DNA from: Lethocerus indicus
Taxonomy: Eukaryota; Arthropoda; Insecta; Hemiptera; Belostomatidae
Assembly (NCBI GenBank): GCA_019843655.1
Contig: JACDQD010000003.1
Span: 4,652,925-4,716,924, forward strand
Length of the DNA stretch: 64,000 nucleotides
Direction of reading: 5' to 3'
The first letter of the stretch is position 1; the number at the start of each line of letters is the position of its first letter. Positions 36,228 to 49,800 of this stretch are shown here, in pieces. The notes beneath the pieces are model-generated. The model saw nothing but the letters and a program-made list of their open reading frames with translations. It was not told the origin of the DNA and did not search any database. The position numbers were made by a program, and so were the translations under genes.

Positions 36228-38328
36228 TCATTTACACAATTCAGCAGTTTTTCTAGCATCATCTTTTTTTATGTAACGGTCCAGCAGTATATGGGCATTT
36301 GTATCTACTTCTGAAAGTTTCCTGAAGTTTTCATCATCCACAAAACATATTTCATGTCCATCCTAAAAAGTAAGAAACACTATAAGGTTATTTGCCATCT
36401 TATTTTAAACATAAATGTATTTTGATTTTACTTACTGGATCAGCTAAAATTACAACTGTAACAGTAGCCTTGCCGGGAGTATCCAAGGATACGAGAGGGG
36501 TAAGTATTGTACCATTCTCTTTTTTTACCATATTTTCTATTTCTGGAAGTTGCGAATGAGGAACTGAGAAAGCGATTCTTCCATAAGCTTGAGCATGGTT
36601 CACTGTGCCTTCTGTGTTGATGAAAAATAAAAAGAAGTATAATACTATGAAGAACATGATGAAAGTATTTATTATTTTTATGTATACTTACTTATTTCTT
36701 TAAATTCTAATTTGGTCTGGGAATCATCAAAACCAAGTAGAACTGAATTATCAGTGTTGTTATAAATTTTCAGTCCTAGCACACCATTCCAGTAGTCTAT
36801 TGTTTTTCCAAGGTTAGAGCTAGCCAACATTACTTTCTGAACTGGATCTATAAGAAATAATTCAAATCACACTATTCTTGTATAATAATAATTAGTCGAA
36901 CATTATATTTCTCATAACATTTGTTCAGGTATGTTATAAATTTTAGTTTATGATCTGCTTAAATATATATTCAATGTAGCAATTGGAGTGTGACCTTTTA
37001 TATACTATACAAATGTTATCATATGAGCACATTGGTAGCGGCTCCAGGTCCCCCGCCCCTATTAAATTCCTAAATTAAATCCTATTGAATTGAATAACAC
37101 AATCTATAATTTAAGAATATTTTATCAATTATACATTTTCTTTGCTTACCTTCATCATTTGGTTCAGGTTCATCAAGGAGATAGAACCTATATCCTCCAG
37201 GAGCTTCCACTACATGATAAAGTGATTCTTCTAAAATTGGCCATTTTAAAGCTTTGGCCCTTGCAATAGATTCTCTGGATTTTATGGTAATTCCAATAAA
37301 ATCATTGCCCCTATTGTAATTATCAACTCCATAGTTGTACGTCAATTCCACAGCAAAATAATTATCTTCAGGACCATACCCTACCATAGTTTTACTCCAT
37401 CGATTATCATAAGGGCTGAAAGAAATTCAATACATTCTTAATTGGCTGTCACATCTTACAGATGAAGTCTCAATTAAATTTCCATCAGTCTTTTCTAACA
37501 TTAACATTTTTTGTCTACACTTCGTGACTCACCCATTGCATGCAGCCTCACATCCTTCAGTAAACTCTTCATGCCTTAAAACCTGAAATAAATTATTTAA
37601 TTGATATAAAACTGAAAAATAGAAAAAAAAATCTACTCAAAATATTTCACACAGAGCTGATATTATGTAATGAAATGAGGTACCAACTAGAAAACCATAT
37701 AGAGTATGAATTACAAGTAACCCTTAATGTTATAAGAAACTTTGGTAAAATCAGTTAACCCACCCAGTGGTTCCTCAATTTTTATATCTAGTTTTGACCC
37801 ATATTCCTAATCAATCCTCGCCATCTGGAACCTCCCCCTGGATAAACCATAAGGGACGGGAAAGTATCTGAAGAGTGGGAATTCAAATAAATGTAAAACA
37901 TAGCTGTAATATTACAAGTACATAGCTGTAGGTTATATTTTATATAACCTAACCTAGTCAGGCCTGGGTGTGTAGACTGGGAATCAAATGAAACATTTTT
38001 TATAAGCAAGTGGGCATTTTATAACTTTTAATTTTCAGTTGTAATCAAAGTTTGACAGAACCAGACCAGAGGGGGTTCTTGGTAATAAAGTATATACATT
38101 AAGCTCTGGAAAACGAACTGTGGCTTGACGTTTCAAAATGTTATGGCTTGGTAGACAAATAGTCTAGCCCATTTAACTTCGTGCTGACGCACTTAATTAC
38201 TATTACATAATATTTGCTATGAGTTATATATCATTGATCACCTTCATTCCAAGGACATCTCGGTAAAATTTTGCAGTCAAACTCCTGTTGGCAACTTTAA
38301 ACACAAAATGTAAAGCTCTCCCAGACAT
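36228..38328 (-). CDS. GLOD4: Glyoxalase domain-containing protein 4
   Basis: Six exons on the minus strand (38242-38328, 37533-37582, 37150-37415, 36692-36847, 36436-36611, 36228-36362) total 870 nt, 289 aa, near the usual length for GLOD4 (about 300). The protein has two glyoxalase/VOC folds in tandem. The first begins [25 protein letters not shown]; the second carries [23 protein letters not shown], and ends with [34 protein letters not shown], very close to human GLOD4. The enzymatic activity of the family is not settled; mitochondrial and cytosolic locations have been described. Intron 1 (about 0.66 kb) contains a 10-bp perfect inverted repeat at 37929-37951. Confidence 0.94.
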
Positions 38329-38581
38329 TGCTTGTCTTTCAATTCCTAAACAATGGACCGAAGGAAACAATTACATTCCTCAACACTTTACTAAGAAGTG
38401 AAGGTTCGTTACTGGTTATACTTAGTGTGCGTCAGGTTCGATTACGGTGTGTATTCCCTGAGCGCTCAATTTCATTGCACATGTGGTTTTGTAAGTGCTA
38501 GCAGAAATATAATTTGTATGCGCGGTCAATATATTTTCTAATGTTTTAACAACAAGATTATTACTTATTTTATTTCAGATA
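38329..38581. promoter_or_regulatory. Divergent promoter region of GLOD4 and MRM3
   Basis: 253 bp between start codons. On the plus strand a short non-coding first exon of MRM3 is likely: donor TTTT|gtaagt at 38490/38491 and acceptor atttcag at 38577-38578, three bases before the MRM3 ATG. The start sites themselves are not identified. Confidence 0.6.
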
Positions 38582-40210
38582 ATGTATAAAGTAGCTGAAA
38601 ATATTTTGAAAAGATTTCAAAGACATCTGAAAACGGATAGACAAAGTAAGGACTATGGTATTTTTACGACTTCAGGAATAACTTATCAGTCATGTGAAGG
38701 GGGAAACTTATTTTCCAAAATATGTGGACGCTCATTTTGTTCAGTCCAGTTAGAAGATACCCATAGTGCCAGTGAAAATTTAGATAAACGACCTAGTGTG
38801 AAAAGACAGAAGAAAGTTAATGTGTTATCGGAAAATGGTGTATTGTTGAGGTCTGTATTCAAATTAAATTAGTATTTAATACATTTTATGGTTAAAATTG
38901 CTTTTCTAAGTATTGTTTACATGGACACTACATAGTTATATAATTAAACGAATGTAATAGGTTTTTCTCCACTGTGGGTTTTATCCTCAGCAGTTATGTC
39001 CATTTCATCCTTTTGTAAATTTAAATATTTGTGTTTATTTACAGTAATATGGTGTTGAAAGTAAAGTCAAAAAAGACAAGAGTTAAATCAGGCCTTATAT
39101 TAATTGAAGGTAAACGATTAATAAATGATGCTTGTGCAGCTGGAATTATACCATTGATGATATTCTATAGTCGTAAAATGGATGTCGAAAATTTAAATAT
39201 TCCTAATGAAGTTGAACTGTACAGAGTACCTTATAAAGAGTTGCAGTTATGGTCAGATTTAACTACCAGCCCTGGAGTTATAGGTAATATAATCTATATA
39301 TCAATTAAACTTGTTTTCAGATAAGTATTTATGGAAGATGAACTGAGTTATTTATGAGGTTATCCATTGTCTTTTTTTATTGATTGACAAGTGTCAACCA
39401 TAATTCATTCTAATTGTGCATTTATTAGGTTTTATCAGCCTTGATTGAATCCTTCATTCTTTTCATGTATGTAAAATATGGAATTTAAAAACTTATTCTT
39501 ATAATCATTGTACTCTTTTGTACATTAGGGATCTGTAAGGTACCAGAAATAACAAGAGAATCAGAAAATTGTTTACCAGTTACTGTCATTTGTGATCAAA
39601 TAAGAGAACCTGGAAACTTGGGATGTATATTAAGGAATTCAGCTGCTGCTGGAGCCTCTAATATAATTTTGACTTCTGGTAATTATTGTTCCCATTGTTA
39701 TGTGCATCATATAAATAATAATAAATGTACATTATGCAAGTATTACATGGAAAAACTGAAAAAAGTATGAATTATTTAGGATGCACTGACTTGTGGGACA
39801 CAAAAGTCTTGAGAGCAGGAGCAGGAGCACATTTCAGGGTGTCTATTACCAAAGATGAAACATGGGATACAATTTCAGAACTTTTACCCCAAAACACAAA
39901 ACTGGTACTGGCTGATACAACAACGGGCAGTAACAAAATTTCTGATGCCACCATGAAGGAGTCTTTGCCATTAATTCCATATTATTCAATAAGCTATCAC
40001 ACTTTCCAGCACTTAACAGTTGTGGTAGGCGGTGAAACAGAAGGCTTGAGTAATTGTGCCATTAAGTTAGCTAGTAAGTTAAATGGTGATAGAATAACAA
40101 TACCAATGTCAAACTCTATTGACAGTTTAAACAGTGCTTCAGCAGTTAGTGTTATACTGTTTGAAATAAAACGCCAAATGACTGAACATAAAAATAATAT
40201 CTCATTATAA
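38582..40210 (+). CDS. MRM3: Mitochondrial rRNA 2'-O-methyltransferase 3 (SpoU/TrmH family)
   Basis: Four coding exons (38582-38850, 39045-39283, 39529-39678, 39780-40210) total 1089 nt, 362 aa. The SPOUT motifs are all present: motif 1 DQIREPGNLG at 192-201, motif 2 GGETEG at 303-308 and motif 3 IPMSNSIDSLNSA at 327-339. CTDLWDTKVLRAGAGAHFR matches RNMTL1/MRM3. Residues 89-170 are the SpoU substrate-binding domain (SGLILIEGKRLINDA). The first 80 residues are basic and poorly conserved, as expected for a mitochondrial presequence. MRM3 methylates the A-loop of the mitochondrial large rRNA. The exon 4 acceptor (atttag at 39779) lies inside a longer open frame; I chose it because the phase and the conserved sequence require it. 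Poly(A) signal at 40364-40369. Confidence 0.93.
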
Positions 40211-43200
40211 TTTTGTACATCATTTAGTATATATTATAAATTGTGCTAAATATAGATACTGTTAATAGTGTTGTTATATTTTCATATACACAATGATGTG
40301 GTGACATAATCTTAGACATTGAATTGAATTATTCTACACAAAATACCACATTGACTGTAAGGCAATAAAACAATTTTAATGACTAATAAAAACAGTATTT
40401 ATTGTACTTAAATACTTTGTCAGATCTGTATTTGAGTTATAAAATTTATAAGTTTGCTTTGTTGCTTATTCCTTACCTTACAATAAACCTTTTTTAGGGT
40501 TTCATATAGCTATTATTTTATAATATAGACATGAATAGTAATAAGGAAATTATATGTATGTAATGTACATGACATTATATAAAATGACTTAAATTTTTAT
40601 TACTATGTCCTGCTAATAATAGTTTTACCTGTCCCCTATAAAAATTACCAACAAAAATATAATGCCACTAGTGAACTTGTGCATTGTTTTCTAACCTATT
40701 GTTAGTTACTGTATACAGTAACATCTACACAGCTAGAAATGGCTGTCATGACATTATTTTGATAAAAAAAATAATTTAAAAAAGGCGAATGAACAAAGTT
40801 AATTAGTTTTACAATTTCAAATAATGAAACTTTGGTAAAATATATAATTATGTCAGGGACTGGGGCAATCTTAAAACAAAAAACATAGGTACAAAAGTAC
40901 ATTGTACAGAAAATTATTCTTCATATTATTGAATTATGTGACAAGATACTATCTAATAATAAAACAGAATTTTAATTTCAAATGATTATATAAACCGCTT
41001 GATTTTTAATTGTTGGGTTAAAAATAGTTGGTACGACCTAATAGTGTTGCCTAATGTGCCACCACACTCTATATTGTTAAGACCGGTGTGAATTTCACTT
41101 AATTTTAACTAAAACTAACCGAAAACATATAATATGGAAGCTAACTGTTGTTTATTCCGCGATTTTATACTGCGAACTGCAGTCATACATTTAGTCTTCG
41201 GGGGATATAAATAAGTTCTTTTATTTTTGTCTCCAATGAATATGATAATGGTAAGTGTCCAATTTTTTTGACGTGAATATATCGTATAAATATGGAATCT
41301 TTTACGGACATTAGAATCCTAATCATTGTTCAATAAGGCGCGGTAAAATTTGAACATGTTCAGCAATCAGCTGTTCAGGAATTGGACGTCAGTTTCATGA
41401 TGTAACTCTCGAAGTATTGTTTACTTGTTTTTTGTTATTTTTTTAAGTTGCTCTTTGCACCCATGCTTTTTAATCATTAATCCCGGTTTTTCTCTAAGGT
41501 TTTATTTCGAGCAGTGCCTTACTGAAAAGTGCCTTCGGTATGAAATATAGCAGAGGTGAGACGTAAATAAGTTCTATTATTTACTCCGGTCACGTGTTAT
41601 CTTTGGGTTTATTTTTTCGGTTATGCAAGGAAGGAATCAATAAAAGTTTACGTACATTCAATTAATTTAATTAAACATAACCTGAAGTTTCCTTGGTCCA
41701 TAGAAATGCAATCCTTCTAATCCTTGGTAGCATGATATGTATACATAGGCAGTGAGTGCATTTGATAATCTGAAACTGATATTACTGAAAGGTTTTAATT
41801 ATGATTAGTATGATTTAGTACTCTTTGGGGTTAATTAGATTTTAACCTGTCAATAAGAACTGCATTAGAAGTCATGAGAATATTTGATTGACAACCGTAA
41901 ATACATAACTGATTTTGGTTAGTATTTCATTAACCATTCATCTATTTTCTAGGTACTAGAGAAAGAATTTACAGTCATTAAAAATACTATGAAATACATT
42001 TATTTTTAACATTTTTAATGTTTTTTAGAAGGCCTTCTATTAAAACATGCTCATAAACTTAACAGGTAATATTTTTGTATTGTTTTTGTTGTGTTTTGTT
42101 TGTGTTGTTTTGTACTAAACATAACAACAAATCGAGAAACCTTTGAGAAACATTGACCACAAATTCATTGGTAGGCCTTTATCATACATGGTTTTGTTTA
42201 TCTTATAACAAACTAAATATACTAGAAAAGCTATGGAATGTCATGTATAGAATTATGGATATATTAGTCACAGGTTTTGTCATTATTGACATTGACAGGT
42301 ATGTGAAACTGTAATCAAGGTATTGAAAGCAGAAATGCTTTAATGTTTTTCTTGAATATGGCCTTTTAAAGTAGCTATTAGTTTGACTGAAATTTTGAAT
42401 AAGGAGTCATCAATTTTGACACTCCCAGTGCCTTAAATCAGAAATTTATCATATTTTTTTTAATTTCTAAAAATGTTTGAAAGCTTATTGAGTGTCCATG
42501 AGGTCAGTGCCATTCATCTTTTATGGTAATATTTTGTATTCCCAGGAAAAGACATTATTAAAGGAAAAGTTTATACTATAAACTACATTTCACCAACACA
42601 ACAACAAACAATTAAAAACTATAACAACAGTTAACAAATTTATAAATATGTTAGTTGTTTGTGATTGGTACAGCCATCTGATTTTTACACACAATTTTAA
42701 TTATTTTATTGGTCGTGATTGGTTAACTTAAATCAAATATATTGGAAGCATTCTTGCATAATTGATTATCTACAATAATGCAGATTTTTAAATGTTTTTA
42801 AATTATAGTTTTGGTAAAACTAATTCATTTTAATTCAATATTATGGTAGCAGACTCTTCATAGCATGCAAACAGTCTTTAATTTGTCACATTTGAGGTGG
42901 CTGAAAGTATTTCATAGTGCAGTTTTATGGATGCAATGAATTTTTACTTGTATTCTATATTCGTGAAATGTTTTATAATTTAGATTTCACATTTAAATAA
43001 TGTGATTTTATAACTTAGTGGATTTCTATTATCCAGCATTGTGATCTAGACAGGATTTTGTTGTATTATTTTAACATGGAATGGTACTACCTTTCTTAGT
43101 GGGATTGAGAAGTATATATAACTATATACAGGAATAATTTGTAAAAATGCACCTACTTTGTAACTGCTTACTATCCTTCCATTTTGGCCATGTTTAATAG

Positions 43201-45180
43201 GTCAATGTTTGGAATAATTTTCTAGATATTTAAAATGGTGTTTAATTAGTGGTTGTATACTTCTTACACCTTGGATAAAAAGGTTTTTCTCATGAAGTCT
43301 TGCCGCATGCATCCTTAATATGCCCTAGAAATTACTTGGGATGAAAAAATGTTTATGTCATTTGGAATATAATTATCTCCATGTACATTTTAAGTGTTGT
43401 ATATACTATGAAATGAATAAAAATGTTCATTTAAGATTTGATTTTATACTTAATTTATTATGGGTAATTCGTTTGAAGTGTTTGGAGGATCACATTTCTT
43501 TAGTATTGTGTGATAGATAAGCATTTAGAAAAAGGTTCGAGCCACCGTGAATCATACGTGTGATTCTGACTCCTGTCTCTTGGACGCTCTTATGTTGGAT
43601 ACCGTGGTCCCGACATCATCGTGGGCACGTTCCGTTATTGACACTTCTAATGCTGATCAACTGTCTTGTGTACTGATACTGAGGCGAACATGATCCTTCA
43701 TCAACAGGCATAATGCATGTATCTTGCCGTATTACTCACAAAATCCTATTGGCGATAGCGAGAAGCCGAACGCAGTCTAGCATACTAGAAAAAAACATAT
43801 ATTACAATTTTTTCTGAAATCTACACTATGATACTATTTACAAGTATTATTTTAAACAGAAGTTATGGGGCGCACGAGCGTTATTCGTGTTGTTTATGGG
43901 TTTCTAGGTGTTTAATACTATTTCAATTTTCCATTTTTTGACCTAGATTTATTTTGATTATTGCGAGTCAGATTAACAAAAACGAAACACTTTTTATGAT
44001 AGCAACACTATTAAATCTTAAAACCTTACCTTTAAATTAAAATATTTTTTGATGTTCTTATCTTATGTTTATAACTAGTGATTAGCATATGTTCAATATA
44101 AATTACACTAAAGATATCCTAGCTAGCACTGCGATACCCACACGTATATGTATTAAAATATATTTTAAATCAGTAAAATGGAAGTGGATTCAAAAGAGGA
44201 AATGTATTCATTATTCGGATAACAAAAAGTAAAAAAAGAAAATACCCCGCTGAAGGTGTTAACGGTACAGCAACGGTAGTCGTCTGTTCCATGCCAAATT
44301 AAGAGCTGGTCACATCCCGTTTAAACGCCTATTTGCAATTCTATTGGGATATTAGCATCATATATCTAAATTACCTGGAGGAGTGGGGGAGGGGGGCGTG
44401 TTCCCCCATTTATAAAGATACATAATCGGCTTTAACTACGACCAATAAGCCTTATACGAAGATGTATATTTCTGAAAGATTAATAACACCACGAATACTA
44501 TCTCAATGCATGTTATTTTGAATTATTCCACTATTATTTCCACTGTAATTAGAAATTAAAATCAGAACTTTCTTATCAGTTATCTAAATTTAATAGTTTA
44601 GTGACTAAATTTAAATGACAAAAAATAAGGCTATTTATGATATTTTTTAGGAGGATTCTCGAAAGTTCGAAATTTTCACACCCGTGTGAAAGTAATTGTC
44701 AATAGTGTTCTGTTAGCATCGCAGTACACGTATGGGCAGTCTAAATAAAGGCGGGGTCGGTACGCATCGGCTGCACTTAACATCTCCATAGCTGTGAAAA
44801 AACGGAGAAAAAATGAATTTCCAATGGTGAAATATTCGCAGATTGTGGCACCGCGTCAGGGACAAATGTTCGACGAGGATATCATTACGAAAAATGTATT
44901 ACCCGCGCGCTTCATAAATTAGGGGATTTCTAATATTAACGTTTCCCTCGACATCTGTTGCCGGTGAGTTTTCACAATAAAACGGTCTACCCTCCGAGAC
45001 ACGCTCTAGAAACCAACTCAACTCAGCAGAATTCTCGAACGATCGAACGTTGTGTATTTTTTGCGGAAGCTCCCCCTCCCCGTAATTTTTGTTTGGATTT
45101 CCCGAAACCATTCGTCGTTAGTGTATTACGTCCGGAACACGGAGAGACAATATTTAGAGTATAAACAAGCGAATTGTGCG
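40211..45180. other. Long intergenic region after MRM3
   Basis: No supported protein gene on either strand. Up to about 43.5 kb it looks like ordinary AT-rich intergenic DNA; afterwards GC and CpG content rises. A donor-like ATG|gtaagt at 41250/41251 follows a TATAAATA sequence near 41210 and might mark a non-coding transcript, with low support. Confidence 0.5.
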
Positions 45181-45415
45181 AGACCAGTTTCGGCTACTCG
45201 CCATCTTCAGTAGCCGTTTCTAGATGTCACTACGGTACATTGGATGCTCGGGGTGCATCGTATCTGCTCTTTGATTTCACTTTTAATGTCAACAAGAAAT
45301 AAAAAAAAGAATGAAGTGACCGTGCAGATAGCATACCTCTCAAGCATCCAATGTGTCCAATGTGACTGACAGAAACAGCTACTAAAGATAAAGGAGAGCT
45401 GCCGAAACCGGTCTA
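45181..45415. mobile_element. Foldback (long inverted repeat) element, MITE-like
   Basis: The arms at about 45181-45285 and 45310-45415 are imperfect reverse complements (roughly three quarters identical by eye). Shared blocks in the same order are GACCRGTTTCGGC, CTTYAGTAGC, GTTTCT, GTCAC, ACATTGGATGCT and ATCTGC. The centre is an A-rich spacer. No transposase ORF. The structure would fold into a long hairpin if transcribed; origin as a non-autonomous transposon is an inference. Confidence 0.7.
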
Positions 45416-45697
45416 GCGAAAGTCCAAAAACATCGAGAGGATACAGAAGATCGAGAAAAATATTACATTCCATTTACGTGTAATTAAAATAATGGATTAA
45501 GTTCGAAATTAATTAAGCATCTTTCGCTTACTGTTTTCACCTTGGAGGCACGCGGTCGCGAAGAAGTTCGAATAAGCCAAGAAATCCTTGCGAGCCTTAA
45601 ATTTTCGATCGCGGGTCGACGGGGAGATTTCTCAATTTTGGCACGTCGGATTCATTGGACGCACCTGTGGCTGGGAAACAAAAATAAATAGGCCGCT

Positions 45698-45846
45698 CGG
45701 AGGATTTAAATCCTCCGGAGGGGGCCTCGGTTTAGGAGGGTGCAGGGGCGTTAAAGTGAAGGCGGGAAGCATGCGCGCGGTTTCCGGTATGCGGGGGGCG
45801 GCGTGTGGGGGCCGCTCAGTGAACGTCCAGCCGCCGACTGGTCAGG
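45698..45846 (+). promoter_or_regulatory. Candidate Inr/DPE promoter with upstream 20-bp palindrome
   Basis: An arthropod Inr core TCAGT occurs at 45816-45820 (A+1 at 45818). Exactly at +28 to +32 is GGATG, matching the DPE consensus RGWYV. A perfect 20-bp palindrome, CGGAGGATTTAAATCCTCCG, sits at 45698-45717, about 100 bp upstream. The area is the most GC-rich patch nearby. It would give a 29-nt leader before the ATG at 45847. Predicted from motifs only. Confidence 0.45.
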
Positions 45847-46835
45847 ATGCCGCCCCCAGGTAATGCGTCCGACCCAACGCTCGCCCGTTACGAACACGTA
45901 GTTTACACAGAGCGGTACTTTTAAAATTTATTTCCCCCTGCCAAACGGTTTTATTCCGCTCCAAAATAAAGCTTGCCTTTTATATTCGGTAGAAACATGA
46001 AATATAAAAAATTTATTGCATTCCTTCAGAATGATATTTCGCAAGTTCTTGTTTACGATGTACGCTGTTTTCTATATGTAGACTTAGTAACAGTATTTAC
46101 TACGTACACTACTATTTAATATTAGTATGCACTATATTTGAGTTCTTTATTTTACAAATTAGATTTAGTCCGTTGTGATTTTATGCCTTATTTCAAATTT
46201 ATTTGCAGACGTCCGTTAATTTGTTTTTTTTTATTTTGAAATTAATTCCGAAGTGTTTTTATATTCCTAATTACATAGTTTTCTGTTCCTAATGTCATAG
46301 TTTCAGAATTCTGCCAGTATTTTTTGTTGTTGTCAGTACTGAAACAAACTGCATTCAGAAATGAAGTTTCTAATGAATTTGGGGTTAATAACTCCAAACC
46401 TATGTCCGTATTGAGATGTACTGGTTCTTAGTCGTGTGTTATCAGATTATACATTGAGAACATTAATAGGTTCAATAGGATAATCAATGGGCACAAAACA
46501 AGATTGTTTTATATTATCGATTTAAGGTTCTTTGGTTCATCATCGGTTCCTTGGTTTTCGATAAATGGAACTGGAATTTTAGGACTTCAACAAATGGAAA
46601 CTAAACGAAGGCATTCATCCACCACCATCTTATTTCCTCTTGAAAGATTCTGTCGCGTTCGAATTAAAATTTGTGTTTCACGGATTGTATATTTTTTATG
46701 CAGGTAGTTGGACAACTTGCACTATAAAATGCACTCTTTTTAATAAAGTGTAGTTTAGAATGAATTGCGATATTGTTTGCTATTTTGACATCTGAATTTA
46801 TGTTTGTTTCTATTCCCAATGTTCTAGAGTGTATA

Positions 46836-46893
<58 letters not shown>

Positions 46894-49800
46894 CATATTA
46901 TTATCCTTTGATTTTCCTTATGACAAGGTAAGTAAAATAAATAAGGGAAGTAGTTCGTATTATATCTTATAAAATTCATTTCTTAATCATACTTTAACAG
47001 TTGTGATATATTTTGGTCATTGGTGGAACATTAGGTATAAAGTCAATCAACATACATGCTTGACCGTATATTGGCGCCAGATGGTTTAATTTTTTGTATA
47101 TTATAGTTGCTCAGGGAGGAATGGTAATTCGGTCAATAGGACTTAAATAACCTATAGAACATCAGACCGGATTATTTTTAAATGTTCGTTTGAAAATAAT
47201 TTCGAAGAAACAACAATTTAACGGATTTGTTGATAAATTGGAATCGTACCATGGAAGTACCCTAGATGTGGGTCTTCTGGGATTTCGTAGAATATTCTTT
47301 AAGCACGGTATTTATTTTTCAATATTAATGGTTGTAGATACCGCGTTGGCTGAGCAGTACGCATGTATAGTTTAATAAAACGGATTATTTACCTGACACT
47401 CATTTCATTCACCCCTTCATTCATTTCATAATTTTTGAGTTGGGAGGATGCTAACTATGCCCCGTGTCACTCTGATTTTGAAAAATTTGTTCGAACGGCG
47501 TATGGAATTAAGGGCACAATGCGGTTCTGCGGGCTTTCCCGCGTTCATCAGCACGGTTATTGGGGCGTACAGATTGTTTACGATGGGCGCAATGTCCCAT
47601 TTAGTCCGGCAAGTGAGTGGGGCTCAGTGTTGAAAACATATTTTGAACTGTGTAGCCGTTGATATTAAAATCGCCGGGACAAGACACGAATGAGAAAGGG
47701 ATGAGGAGGGGGGGGGCTGTTCAATTCAACCGGCGTGTAAGGGCTCTCGCCCTCCGTTTTACAGAGCCGCTAACGGAGACATAACGAACCCGGTAGACAA
47801 TAGACCGGTGGCTGCATATGTTTCCTACTGGGGTAATGGACTTGGCACAATAGATAGGAGCAGGTTCCTACCCCCCCCTCTGTTCACTTTCTAACCAACT
47901 CGAAAGTCCACCAGTGTTTGTTCTCCTGATTACGAGTCACTTCGTGTCTGTATCTCTTGATGACTCCTTAGCTAGACTTTTAATTGGAACGCGTGAGTTT
48001 GTATATATATACACACACGTGTGTGTGTGTATGTGTGTGTGTGTGTGTCTGATTCTTACATTGGAACTGTAGCAATTAACGCAATAAATATTTTAAACAT
48101 ATAAACGACACAGTGTCGTTTGTTAAAGTAAGTATAGGGCAGGATAATCGCGAGGATGAAAAAAGTATTATTATTCGAGAAGTATTGAAAATCTATGGAT
48201 AGAGAAGGGTAGATGAGTTGGGTAAATATTTATTAAATATATCGCGTCAGAATTTTTAGCCATTCTGAATTCATGGGAAAGTCGTAGATCGAAAGGAATT
48301 TATACCCGTTTTTCCAAAGCACTCTTATTTAATTGAAAGCTCTCATCGGGTTCTCTTATTTGAGCACTTCATCGGGGGTCGTTTGTCGCGCGTACTTCTT
48401 TACGATTCATAAACATGCCCGTTCGAGTTTAATGGTTTTGTAAAACCCGTTATAAATTTTTCAGCCGGTGTCATACAATACCGGTGTAATAGGAGAATAT
48501 TGATTTTAGATTGGCTTTATCTCCGGTCCTGTTGATTTGCTATTAGGTCGGGTGGCCCCCGCGGGGTCGGGGGCGTATTACCTGGCCATTCACCGGGTAA
48601 TTGAAAAGTAGCTTCCCGAACCGAGTCCCCTTTACATAAAAGCCCCACGCGATCATTTCTTAGCGAGCGGCGGTATCGTTACCCTTCGTTTATTTACGAG
48701 CCGGCTTCGATATTGGAATCGTACGGCTAAATTGGCAGCTAAACAACCTCGGCGGCTTTAACAAATTAATAATGCCAACCTCGTCAATTATTACTGGACG
48801 TATTTCGATCCCGGCGGCGGTTTTCCGTTTGGCGTGCACAATTCGAATTGGGTAGATTGAATTCGTTATTTAGCTTGTTCGAACCCCGCGACGGCGCTTT
48901 GATTTCTGTAACAATCCTGATAGATTTACCTCTCGAAATGTGTTTTCACGAAAACTACTCATGAAAATATAAACGCAGTGTTAAAAAGTTTATTCTCAAA
49001 ACGGTGGCCAATCCTACCGGTGAGAATTTCTATATTTGGTATTGATATGAAGCCTGGTGGAATCGATCGCTATTAGCAAACTGTTACTATCAGAACAGAT
49101 TCTGGTTCTAGCAAAAGACCAAACCAGCGAGAGGAGACAGAAACAAACGAAATCTACGGTATTCCTACCCCTCGCAGACCACAAAACAGGTATCTTAAAC
49201 TATATGATAACAATTTTGGGGGATTGTTTTTGAAACTCTTCTAATAAGGATTTGTTTTGTTTCTAATACAAAAGGTGTTTCAAGGTTTGCCGCAAGGCTA
49301 TAAGCCCCATGAGTTATAAATGTGTCTTCGAGGGGAAAACCTGAGGACGGGATTAGTACTTAAAACGAAAATAAATGGTCTTTCATAATTCTTTCTGTTC
49401 ATACTTTTTGCGGTTGTAATTTGTACTTATTGTTTTGATTCATGGAACTATCATTGTGTAAAAATGGCATTGGTTATTCAAATAATAATGTGTCGAGAAT
49501 TATCAAAAATCTCAGTGGCATTAATTCTTTGGGCGTAGTTTTGTTTGGTACAGTATGCGTTATTGTGCATTACATGAATTCATGTCTTGGTACCGGTAGT
49601 ACTGGTTTAAGATATTTTTGTTGACATACATCAGTCAAATTTTAAACGTTCATTTACAATATCAACAAACAAATTGTTTAATCTTATTATTAATAAAAAA
49701 TAATACTGATTTGTTGTTAAAATGACGAATGAGCTTGGTATGTCTGGGAGTTGTATTGTATCCTAACGGAACATTCCATCGGCATCGGTACCGGGATATC

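Noticed and set aside
43530..43560. tRNA B box at GGTTCGAGCC
   Set aside because: It lacks the following T/CC pattern, a T-arm stem and any A box upstream.
45588..45863. 91-aa plus-strand ORF in the GC-rich patch
   Set aside because: Gly/Arg-rich translation with no domain; the GC content alone keeps the frame open. Only its last 13 bases, in a different frame, are proposed as coding.
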